This document shows, one piece after another, positions 6,376-11,841 of a stretch of DNA of 11,841 nt; the stretch's first letter is position 1, and the number at the start of each line of letters is the position of its first letter. The stretch comes from Candidatus Bathyarchaeota archaeon JdFR-04 (GTDB lineage Archaea > Thermoproteota > Bathyarchaeia > Bathyarchaeales > UBA233), in NCBI GenBank assembly GCA_002010925.1, contig MTLR01000002.1:1-11841 (forward strand), written 5' to 3'. Below the pieces are notes generated by a model, which was not told where the DNA came from, did not search any database, and saw only the letters and a program-made list of their open reading frames with translations. Both the position numbers and the translations under genes were made by a program.

Positions 6376-6894
6376 TTAGATGTAGTTTTTGTTTTTGAAC
6401 CATGTTTTAGCTAGTTCTTCATAATTTGGAAAAACTTCCCTCAGTATGGGGATATACATTCGGATTTCCTCTTCACCCATATATTGGAATTGATAAGGAC
6501 CTGTATAGGGTGCAGGTGTTCCTTCCCGGGTTTCAAATTCTATATGCATGAAAGGTTCGCCTCGTTTAATGGTTATGGGTTTGCGGTCGTTGTTGAGATT
6601 GACTATTTCTAGGGCTAGCCTCCCTATGAATCCGCTATGAACTTTGGCGGCGTTTAGGAAGGATAAACCCATTCTTCCGTATTTGCTTTTAGCGGTCAAA
6701 TGCGCCACAAAGTTTGGTGGAGTAAAAACTATCTCATAAGAGATTATGTTTTGATGTTCTAGATAATTTAAGGTTGTTTCATCTTTTACCGTGAGCACGT
6801 AACTGTCCCCATCTAGTAGATTATAGTCAAAGGGGTAAATACACCGATATTTTTCGATGAGTTCCTTTAAACGGTCCTTACCGAGTATGCACAT
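6376..6894 (-). CDS. Divergent dCTP deaminase/dUTPase-fold protein
   Basis: A 172-residue protein with the trimeric dUTPase/dCTP-deaminase fold, by motif order. YPFDYNLLDGDSYVL (20-34) corresponds to the N-terminal 'PF...SYDL' motif. TAKSKYGRMGLSF (67-79) corresponds to GRSSLGRLGL. KVHSGFIGRLALEIVN (84-99) corresponds to the D-x-G-F-x-G-x-x-x-L-E core with the general-base Glu96 kept. KRGEPFMHIEFE (110-121) corresponds to the G..I.QL.F strand, and APYTGPYQFQ (128-137) to the C-terminal Y..GKYQ.Q lid. Several residues that define active enzymes are changed: Arg to Lys68, Asp to His86, Gln to His117 and the lid Lys to Pro133. True members remove the amino group of dCTP and/or hydrolyse dUTP to supply dUMP. 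Whether this one does so is uncertain. The ATG at 6894 has AAGGAG 10 nt upstream and its own TATA box. Confidence 0.75.
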   Translation of the reverse strand: MCILGKDRLKELIEKYRCIYPFDYNLLDGDSYVLTVKDETTLNYLEHQNIISYEIVFTPPNFVAHLTAKSKYGRMGLSFLNAAKVHSGFIGRLALEIVNLNNDRKPITIKRGEPFMHIEFETREGTPAPYTGPYQFQYMGEEEIRMYIPILREVFPNYEELAKTWFKNKNYI

Positions 6895-6938
6895 TTAAGA
6901 TTGGCTCCTTATTTGTCTAGCAAAATAAATTGCTATAG

Positions 6939-6946
6939 TTATATAC
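6939..6946 (-). promoter_or_regulatory. TATA box of the dCTP-deaminase-like gene
   Basis: GTATATAA on the minus strand preceded by a purine-rich A6 tract, a plausible BRE region. It lies about 48 nt before the ATG at 6894 and would give a leader of about 20 nt carrying the AAGGAG ribosome-binding site. This indicates that the gene is transcribed separately from the upstream ksgA/HemK operon. Confidence 0.6.
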
Positions 6947-7006
6947 TTTTTTAACAAATTTATTTAACAGAAAACCTTTTATTATTCTATATTGTTGATT
7001 GCTTGG

Positions 7007-7633
7007 TTAGCGATTTTCCGCTTCTATTAGAACGATCGTTTCGAAAAAAACGTCCAATTTAGCCTTTATTCGAGCTTGCATTCCCTTCTCAACAAATGTT
7101 AGAATAGTTCTATGTATGTCGGAGAGTCTAGATTGAATCAAAAGCACCTTTCCTTTCTTTTCAATGAAATTCGAAACTTGAAAAATGAAAGCATCAATTA
7201 TTTCTCTTCCGTCCAGTCCTCCGTTCCAAGCCCTTTCTATGGGATCTCGTTTGTTTAAACTCTTTTCAGAGGGAAGATAGGGTGTATTGAATGCTATTAT
7301 ATGAAATTTCTCAGTAGGCTCTATTGGTTCGAAAAGGTTGCCAAGCCGGAATTCTATTTTTACCCTGTTTAGTTTAGCGTTATTTCGTGCGCATTTTAAA
7401 GCATATGGATTAATGTCGGTTGCCACTACTTTAGCGCCTTTTTTAGCTGCCAAAATAGCTATTATCCCACAGCCCGTTCCCATATCTAAAAAGTGTTCCC
7501 CGCTTGTTACATAGAGATTTTCTGCTAGCAAGAAAGTGTCTTCAGCTGGTTCGTAGACATTTTCGTCTATATGGAAAACGCAGTTTTTGAAGAATACTTT
7601 CTTACTTTCTTTTAATTTTTTGGTAAAGTTCAT
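7007..7633 (-). CDS. HemK2/Mtq2-like N5-glutamine methyltransferase
   Basis: SAM-dependent methyltransferase of the archaeal/eukaryotic HemK2 (Mtq2, N6AMT1) branch, whose known substrate is the GGQ glutamine of release factor 1. The archaeal and eukaryotic enzymes work with the zinc protein Trm112. From the ATG at 7633 the protein has 208 residues. VYEPAEDTFLL (26-36) is the hallmark N-terminal motif, FLDMGTGCG (48-56) the SAM loop, VVATDINPYAL (69-79) the strand-2 acidic motif, and NTPYLP (116-121) the catalytic loop, normally NPPYLP. AWNGGLDGREIID (135-147) is also typical. The frame is open for 10 more codons to a TTG at 7663, but GGAG 9 nt before the ATG at 7633 decides the shorter start. 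It still overlaps the ksgA 3' end by 32 nt, so translation is probably coupled. The Pro-to-Thr change in NPPY is unusual. Confidence 0.88.
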   Translation of the reverse strand: MNFTKKLKESKKVFFKNCVFHIDENVYEPAEDTFLLAENLYVTSGEHFLDMGTGCGIIAILAAKKGAKVVATDINPYALKCARNNAKLNRVKIEFRLGNLFEPIEPTEKFHIIAFNTPYLPSEKSLNKRDPIERAWNGGLDGREIIDAFIFQVSNFIEKKGKVLLIQSRLSDIHRTILTFVEKGMQARIKAKLDVFFETIVLIEAENR

Positions 7634-8471
7634 TTGCAATTGCTCCGAAGTCTTCAGGTGCAAGTTCTCTAACTCGTTTATCGTGAAAAACTAAAGAGTC
7701 AGCTATTTTAATGGCTTGAGCTCTCCGCATTCCCTTTTTGTGAAGGAAAAGCGTAACAGCGTTTCTTAGTTTTTTGTTGCGCTGGGTAAATAACACCTGT
7801 AATATTTCATGAAAAAAACTGAGGTTTTCCACCTTGAACGGTGGAGTTTCTCTAGGTTTGAGGCGGATAAGAACAGAGTCTACGTCAGGTGAGGGATAAA
7901 AAGATGTTTTTGGCACGTTCTCCAAGATTTCGGCTTCCGCTCGGTAATAAGTGGCGACTGTTAAGCGGCTGTAATCTTTACTTCCTACAGAGGCTGTTAT
8001 TCGCTGGCCGAACTCTTTTTGGAAGGTTAATACGGCGAGTTTGAAAGGTTTCCCTAGGAGCCAGAAAAGTAGGGGCGAAGAAATAGAATAAGGCGGGGTT
8101 GAAACAACCTTATTAAAAGGCGGAATTGGAACTTTCAGTATGTTCCCTTCTATTAAGTCTACATTACTCAAGTTTTTGAGTTCGTGACGGAGGGCACGGA
8201 TGAGTTTTTTATCAACTTCAACAGCTAAAACTCGTTTGCAACGTTGTGCTAAACGCCATGTTAAAAAGCCAAAGCCCGCTCCGACTTCTAGAACAGTGTC
8301 TTCTGGATTTAGGGAAGCATAGTTTATCATGCGTTGGATTAGTGACTCATCCACTAGGAAGTTCTGCCCCAGCCTTTTTTTCGGAAAAAACCTGTTCTTA
8401 CGTAGCAGTATCTTCAATTTTCTCAGAAGCAAACTCTCATTACTAATGGAGGGAATACGTTGTTGTTTCAA
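7602..8471 (-). CDS. ksgA: 16S rRNA dimethyladenosine transferase KsgA/Dim1
   Basis: Dimethylates two adjacent adenines in the 3'-terminal helix of 16S rRNA late in small-subunit assembly. The 289-residue protein shows KKRLGQNFLVD (31-41), the diagnostic N-terminal motif; LEVGAGFGFLT (61-71), the SAM loop; AVEVDKKLI (83-91); and the C-terminal domain with FYPSPDVDSVLIRL (191-204) and LFTQRNKKLRNA (227-238). The catalytic motif IV is STPPYSISSP at 124-133, where the family normally has N-L/I-P-Y, so the active-site asparagine is replaced by Thr125. There is also a 30-residue basic N-terminal extension before the RLGQNF motif. The start is a TTG at 8471; the only later methionine (48) falls after the essential motif. 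The ribosome-binding site is weak (AAGGGA). It lies 17 nt after the DUF655 gene and overlaps the HemK2-like gene. Confidence 0.94.
   Translation of the reverse strand: MKQQRIPSISNESLLLRKLKILLRKNRFFPKKRLGQNFLVDESLIQRMINYASLNPEDTVLEVGAGFGFLTWRLAQRCKRVLAVEVDKKLIRALRHELKNLSNVDLIEGNILKVPIPPFNKVVSTPPYSISSPLLFWLLGKPFKLAVLTFQKEFGQRITASVGSKDYSRLTVATYYRAEAEILENVPKTSFYPSPDVDSVLIRLKPRETPPFKVENLSFFHEILQVLFTQRNKKLRNAVTLFLHKKGMRRAQAIKIADSLVFHDKRVRELAPEDFGAIANELYQKIKRK
7643..7646 (-). promoter_or_regulatory. Ribosome-binding site deciding the HemK2-like start
   Basis: GGAG on the minus strand (context CGGAGC) is 9 nt before the ATG at 7633 and lies within the ksgA coding sequence. The longer TTG start at 7663 has no comparable site. 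Confidence 0.6.
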
Positions 8472-8488
8472 GGGTTTCCCTTTCTTGG

Positions 8489-9055
8489 TTATGTGCTTCT
8501 TGTGAAAAGGCGATATTTGCTTTCGCCAGCCAACTCCTCAAGTATCCTTTTTACCAGAAGCTTTGCAGGATTTGGGATTTCAGTTCGTTTTTGTAGGTCA
8601 TCGAAGCTTTCGAAGGGTTTTCTTTCCCGTTCGTTTATTATTTGCCACATGTATTTTTTGCCTATTCCTGGTATGAGTTCTAATGCGTGCATGCGGGGAG
8701 TTATAGCTTGGGCAGTGTTGAAGAAGTTTATGAACCATCTTTCCCGGTTTTCTACTATTTTGGTTACTACCCCGGGAAGCTCCATTTTCGCGGTTGAGGT
8801 TAATTCGTCATACCCTATACGTCCAATTATGTATGTTATTTCTTTTCTTTGATTTTTCCCCACATATACCCGGTCTTGAGGCTTTAGTGTAGCTCCCTCT
8901 TTTACTGTTGCCTCTAAAAGCGTGAAATACTCTTCTCCCACCAGTTGGACTATGGCGCCCATTCGGTATCCAGCTCTACCGGAAACTCGTATTCCAGGGC
9001 GACCGTGTGGCAGAAAATCCAGTACATAAGCGTATTCTTCGTATCTTTTTTCCAT
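8489..9055 (-). CDS. DUF655 archaeal RNA/DNA-binding protein (OB fold plus helix-hairpin-helix)
   Basis: A member of the archaeal DUF655 family, 188 residues. The N-terminal half (about 5-100) is a beta-rich, OB-like region that starts YEEYAYVLDFLPHGRPG (5-21), a family signature. A central amphipathic stretch precedes a helix-hairpin-helix at about 124-157, with LELIPGIGKKYMWQIINER, the Gly-x-Gly hairpin typical of non-specific nucleic-acid binding. The exact role is not established. Its constant position between rpoF and ksgA across archaea suggests work in rRNA maturation or transcription-translation, which is inference. The ATG at 9055 is clear, with a weak AAAGG upstream. It lies 44 nt behind rpoF and 17 nt ahead of ksgA. 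Confidence 0.88.
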   Translation of the reverse strand: MEKRYEEYAYVLDFLPHGRPGIRVSGRAGYRMGAIVQLVGEEYFTLLEATVKEGATLKPQDRVYVGKNQRKEITYIIGRIGYDELTSTAKMELPGVVTKIVENRERWFINFFNTAQAITPRMHALELIPGIGKKYMWQIINERERKPFESFDDLQKRTEIPNPAKLLVKRILEELAGESKYRLFTRST

Positions 9056-9099
9056 TATGCTTCGCCTTTAATTTAAAAAGAAACAGTTTAAAGCTCTTA

Positions 9100-9432
9100 C
9101 TACGCTTTGCGGTTTTCGTTAAGAAGTCGAAGCATTTCCTCTAACTTTTCAGTTTCTATTATTTTTCGTCCACTGGCAAGGAATATGCGTAATTCTTCCA
9201 CTGTCTTGGGCATACAGTTCACTATTTGAACAGCCTCTTCAGGGGTTGCATCGAATTCTTCTACTAGTTTCTTAACTACCTTGACTGCGTTTTCCGGTTC
9301 TACCTTTGAGAATTTGAATAGGTAGTTTAAAGTTCTCCGTTGGAATTGGTCGAGTAGGGATTCGTCCATAGATTCTAGTATTTTCTTTACTTCCGGGAGG
9401 GTTAGTAGCCTTTCTTCCTTTCTTTCAGACAT
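9100..9432 (-). CDS. rpoF: DNA-directed RNA polymerase subunit F (Rpo4)
   Basis: Archaeal Rpb4 homologue. With Rpo7 it forms the stalk of RNA polymerase that binds nascent RNA and aids open-complex formation and termination. The 110-residue protein has the tip-associated N-terminal part (LLTLPEVKKILES, 9-21), a middle helix (RRTLNYLFKFSKVE) and the C-terminal HRDC-like region with CMPKTVEELRIFLASGRK (73-90). The frame is open 4 codons further to a GTG at 9444, but that GTG is part of a GAGGTG sequence placed 9 nt before the ATG at 9432. The ATG is therefore the start and the GAGGTG its ribosome-binding site. With this start the gap to rpl21e is 4 nt, typical of coupled genes. Confidence 0.93.
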   Translation of the reverse strand: MSERKEERLLTLPEVKKILESMDESLLDQFQRRTLNYLFKFSKVEPENAVKVVKKLVEEFDATPEEAVQIVNCMPKTVEELRIFLASGRKIIETEKLEEMLRLLNENRKA

Positions 9433-9436
9433 CTGT

Positions 9437-9733
9437 TTAGACACCTCTGTGAGGTTCTAGATGTTCAGGTCTGGCTATTATTGTCTTTACAGCATTGTCT
9501 TGAGTTATGCTGATGACGTAGCTTCTCCCTCTCTTAGCTTTTATGGTTCCAACCCTTCCATGATACCTTCGATGAGGCATTCCTTTGTGCACGGTGGGGT
9601 TTAGCTTAATTACCACTTTGTCACCTGGTTTATACTCGTGCAAGAGTTTACTTAGCCCTATTTTCCCTTTCTCCCTTGGCTTTTTCTTGAGGAGTTTTCT
9701 GGTTCTCGATCTATATCCATGAGATTTTCTCAT
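9437..9733 (-). CDS. rpl21e: 50S ribosomal protein L21e
   Basis: Large-subunit ribosomal protein specific to archaea and eukaryotes, with an SH3-like barrel that contacts 23S/5S rRNA. The 98 residues match the family: MRKSHGYRSRTRKLLKKK at the N-terminus, EYKPGDKVVIKLNPTVHKGM at 33-52, and PHRRYHGRVGTIKAKRGRSY at 53-72. About a quarter of the residues are basic. The ATG at 9733 is separated from the pus10 stop by only 2 nt, and its AAGGAAG ribosome-binding site lies within pus10. rpoF begins 4 nt after its stop. Confidence 0.96.
   Translation of the reverse strand: MRKSHGYRSRTRKLLKKKPREKGKIGLSKLLHEYKPGDKVVIKLNPTVHKGMPHRRYHGRVGTIKAKRGRSYVISITQDNAVKTIIARPEHLEPHRGV
9442..9447 (-). promoter_or_regulatory. 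Shine-Dalgarno of rpoF
   Basis: GAGGTG on the minus strand, 9 nt before the ATG at 9432 and inside the last codons of rpl21e. It decides between the ATG and an upstream in-frame GTG that is actually part of this site. Confidence 0.7.
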
Positions 9734-9735
9734 TT

Positions 9736-11094
9736 TTATTCTTCCTTTAGCATTACTTCTAACACATCGAGCTCTAAAGGTGTTGCATTCGTATTAAGGA
9801 TTTGGGAAACGCTTGGAACAGTTCTTCCCATGTCTCCGGTGACCAGTTCTTTTATGTATAATCCTCCTTGACAAAGGATTCGTATTTCCGCCATTTTAGG
9901 TGTCAACTTTTTAACTTTCACCTTATATATGTACTTTTCTCGGGTTAAATCAGCCCTCCGATGTAAAACCCTACGGGGGGTTTTCTGTCGAACCATAATG
10001 CGACTTAGCTTTTTCTCTAATAAGATAAGTTCTTCATCGCTTACTTTTTTGTCAAACTTTACGATAATGCGGTACAATTTTTGGGTGGCTTCAGCTTTTT
10101 TCAGCTTTCTAACAATGTTTTTGTCGGCTAGTTTGAGGTTTAACACTTCGATTTTTCCTTCGGCGCGTTTATTAATCGTTAGTTCTAATGCTTTTAGGTC
10201 TAGGAGTCTTTTTCGGGGATTGGCAACTTCAACTATGAAGGGTCTGCCAGTTCCGAGCATTCGTGCATCCACATCCTCTCGTCCTGAAGCATGGAATGAA
10301 GTTTTTGTGCCTTGGGCGGCCTCGAGGATTGGTTTGGAAATAAGCTCTTCTACTGATTCTGGATACATTTTTCCAGCGCCTCCGCATTTTGGACATCCCT
10401 TTCCTTGGCATTGGGTGCAAATCCATTTAGCTTGAGGTATCCCCCGGATTAGTTTGCGGTAGCGTCCCCTAATGTATAGGGGGTTTATTTGTAATCGAAT
10501 TTGTTCTGTGAAGGGATTCAGGAGTACAACTATGTCCGGCGCTCTATGGTTTACTGGTTTTCCGGTTTTCTCGCTTATTTTTTTGCCTATTGTTCTTCCA
10601 AATTCGTTGCGTAGGTTTTCGCCATGTTTTATCTGAAACTCTGCCTTGAACTCGTCTTCGCGTTCCTCAACTTCAACGGGTAATTCTATGCCTATTACAA
10701 AGTTATGATATTCATAAGCACCTAGTTTTTCCACTATTTTTTCTGTGATTTTTTGGATTTTTTCGAATTTGTTTTCGCATAAGTAACAAGTTCTCGATTG
10801 CCCTTTGAGTGTTTTTCCCGTAATTTTATACAGTGTTTCTTTAGCGGTTTTAAAAAAACCGTGGGAAATCAAAATTTTTAGGAGTTTGATTCCTTTTCTT
10901 TTTTGGGCGGGAAGGAGCGCGTTGGCGTCTAAAGTTAATATGAGCTTTATTGCGGCTCCGCGTTCAGCGTTTTCAACTCCGTATCCTAGCAGGGCGAACT
11001 GTCTACCTAAACAATGATCACATAAGGGGTATTTTTTGAGAATTTCTAAAGCTTTAGAAAGAACCTGTTCTTGAAATGGAAGCAACTTTTTCAA
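9736..11094 (-). CDS. pus10: tRNA pseudouridine synthase Pus10
   Basis: Forms pseudouridine 54 and 55 in the T-loop of archaeal tRNAs. The 452-residue protein has an N-terminal zinc-binding region with CDHC (Cys25/28) and CYLC (Cys103/106). A THUMP-type RNA-binding region follows (about 110-210). A second four-cysteine knuckle, CTQCQGKGCPKC (226-237), precedes the catalytic domain. There GREDVDARMLGTGRPF (271-286) carries the catalytic aspartate, Asp274 by analogy with the GR-x-D motif of TruA. LCQGGLYIKELVTGDMGRT (407-425) is the conserved C-terminal motif. The longest start is a TTG at 11094. A second TTG at 11085 has AAAGG 9 nt before it and could be the real start, which would shorten the protein by 3 residues. 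No ATG is possible before the domains. It sits 18 nt after srp54. Confidence 0.95.
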   Translation of the reverse strand: MKKLLPFQEQVLSKALEILKKYPLCDHCLGRQFALLGYGVENAERGAAIKLILTLDANALLPAQKRKGIKLLKILISHGFFKTAKETLYKITGKTLKGQSRTCYLCENKFEKIQKITEKIVEKLGAYEYHNFVIGIELPVEVEEREDEFKAEFQIKHGENLRNEFGRTIGKKISEKTGKPVNHRAPDIVVLLNPFTEQIRLQINPLYIRGRYRKLIRGIPQAKWICTQCQGKGCPKCGGAGKMYPESVEELISKPILEAAQGTKTSFHASGREDVDARMLGTGRPFIVEVANPRKRLLDLKALELTINKRAEGKIEVLNLKLADKNIVRKLKKAEATQKLYRIIVKFDKKVSDEELILLEKKLSRIMVRQKTPRRVLHRRADLTREKYIYKVKVKKLTPKMAEIRILCQGGLYIKELVTGDMGRTVPSVSQILNTNATPLELDVLEVMLKEE

Positions 11095-11112
11095 CCTTTT
11101 TGTTGTTATAAG

Positions 11113-11841
11113 CTATTTCCTAAAAGGAATCTGCATCTTCTTTTTGCCAAAGAAGGGTAAACGTTTTCTCCGAAGAGATTTAAGCAGACGTTTCATGGTA
11201 AAATATTGTTTAACAAGCTCTTTAACCTCCCTTTCGCTTGTGCCGGAACCTCGAGCTATACGCCTTATTCGTGAAGAGTTTAAGATTTTAGGATTTTCCC
11301 TTTCCTGCGGGGTCATGGACTGAATTATCACTCGCCACCTCTCAAGACGTTCCTCAGCGGTTTCCAACATTTCCTCCGGAATATCGTAAGACATCCCTGG
11401 AAGCATTCTCAAGAGTTTTTTAAATGGACCCATTCCCTTTACAGCTTCGAATTGTTCATACATATCAGTTAGCGTGAATTTTCCAGTAAGGAAGGCTTTC
11501 GCCTTTTTTTCCGGAACTTTTACTTCGGCTTCTTTGACCTTTTCTATGAGAGTTTCAAGATCTCCCATCCCAAGAAGTCTACCTACAAAGCGAGATGGAA
11601 TGAATGGCTCTATATCTCCGAGTTTTTCGCCAGTACTAATGAATTTTATCGGGGCGCCTGTTGCGGCTACTGCGGAGAGGGCGCCGCCGCCACGTGCTGA
11701 GCCATCAAGTTTTGTCACAAGAATAGAGCCTATAGGGGTGGCTTTGTGGAAAGCCTGAGCTTGAGCCATGGCTTGTTGTCCGATGGTGCCGTCAATTACA
11801 AGCATTATCTCATCGGGTTTTATGGCTTTTTCGAGTTGCTT
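11113..11841 (-). CDS. srp54: Signal recognition particle protein SRP54, 5' end beyond the window
   Basis: GTPase of the signal recognition particle. It binds 7S RNA and hydrophobic signal sequences and docks with FtsY for cotranslational membrane targeting. The 242 visible residues begin mid G-domain; the frame is open to the window edge, so the methionine in ..PDEIMLVIDG.. is internal. Visible G-domain motifs are DGTIGQQA, TKLDGSARGG (guanine specificity) and FISTGEKLGDIEPF (G5). The linker LLGMGDLETLIEKV leads to a complete M domain with LRMLPGM, the SRIRRIARGSGTSEREVKE RNA-binding helices and a basic tail ending FFGKKKMQIPFRK. The missing part is the N domain and first GTPase motifs. It is the first visible gene of the minus-strand operon leading to pus10. 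Confidence 0.97.
   Translation of the reverse strand, partial: KQLEKAIKPDEIMLVIDGTIGQQAMAQAQAFHKATPIGSILVTKLDGSARGGGALSAVAATGAPIKFISTGEKLGDIEPFIPSRFVGRLLGMGDLETLIEKVKEAEVKVPEKKAKAFLTGKFTLTDMYEQFEAVKGMGPFKKLLRMLPGMSYDIPEEMLETAEERLERWRVIIQSMTPQERENPKILNSSRIRRIARGSGTSEREVKELVKQYFTMKRLLKSLRRKRLPFFGKKKMQIPFRK

Noticed and set aside
8460..8852. 130-codon plus-strand open frame opposite the DUF655 gene
   Set aside because: Antisense to a recognised family member and with no family resemblance of its own.
9066..9080. TTTAAATTAAAG on the minus strand as a promoter for the DUF655 gene
   Set aside because: It is only about 17 nt before the ATG, too close for a TATA box, and the surrounding genes are otherwise packed as an operon.
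9442..9444. GTG at 9444 as the rpoF start
   Set aside because: It is part of the GAGGTG Shine-Dalgarno for the ATG at 9432, and using it would overlap rpl21e without its own ribosome-binding site.
9929..10435. 168-codon plus-strand open frame opposite pus10
   Set aside because: Fully antisense to a well-supported gene, with hydrophobic low-complexity translation and no promoter or ribosome-binding site. A shadow frame.

Overview
The window is a densely coded piece of archaeal chromosome, about 95% coding, carrying core information-processing genes. The archaeal assignment rests on the exosome subunit Csl4, RNA polymerase subunits Rpo11 (partial) and Rpo4, ribosomal proteins L10e and L21e, archaeal-type Dph2, Pus10, SRP54, and TATA-type promoters. 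The gene order SRP54-Pus10-L21e-Rpo4-DUF655-KsgA-HemK is a conserved archaeal neighbourhood. Several motifs and the frequent TTG starts would suit a Thermoproteota/Bathyarchaeia-like lineage, but that placement is inference. I see no mobile element, CRISPR array, rRNA or tRNA.

Layout. All genes but one are on the minus strand, so they read from right to left. (1) 11841-7007: srp54 (5' end beyond the window), pus10, rpl21e, rpoF (Rpo4), a DUF655 RNA-binding protein, ksgA/dim1 and a HemK2-like methyltransferase. Gaps are 2-44 nt or the genes overlap, so this is probably one operon for protein targeting, tRNA modification, transcription, rRNA modification and release-factor modification. (2) 6946-6352: a dCTP deaminase/dUTPase-fold gene with its own TATA box and ribosome-binding site, followed by a weak hairpin. 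(3) 6314-1591: a promoter with a perfect 15-bp palindrome, then rpl10e, ppsA (PEP synthase), dph2 and a METTL5-like methyltransferase, ending at a U-rich terminator. (4) 892-1605: the only plus-strand gene, a small membrane protein with the conserved TM-helix motif related to MscS channels. It has its own promoter in a 197-nt divergent spacer that contains inverted repeats. (5) 694-1: csl4 and the start of rpoL, translationally coupled.

Functionally, most products serve ribosome assembly or modification (L10e, L21e, KsgA, METTL5-like), translation-factor modification (Dph2 on EF2, HemK2-like on release factor), tRNA pseudouridylation (Pus10), transcription (Rpo4, Rpo11), RNA decay (Csl4) and membrane targeting (SRP54). 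PEP synthase and the deaminase-like protein are the metabolic outsiders. I found no previously undescribed multi-gene system. The points most worth a second look are the loss of the usual active-site residues in the dCTP-deaminase-like protein, the NLPY-to-TPPY change in KsgA, the palindrome at the rpl10e-ppsA promoter, and the reversed membrane-protein gene sitting inside an otherwise collinear csl4/dph2 neighbourhood.
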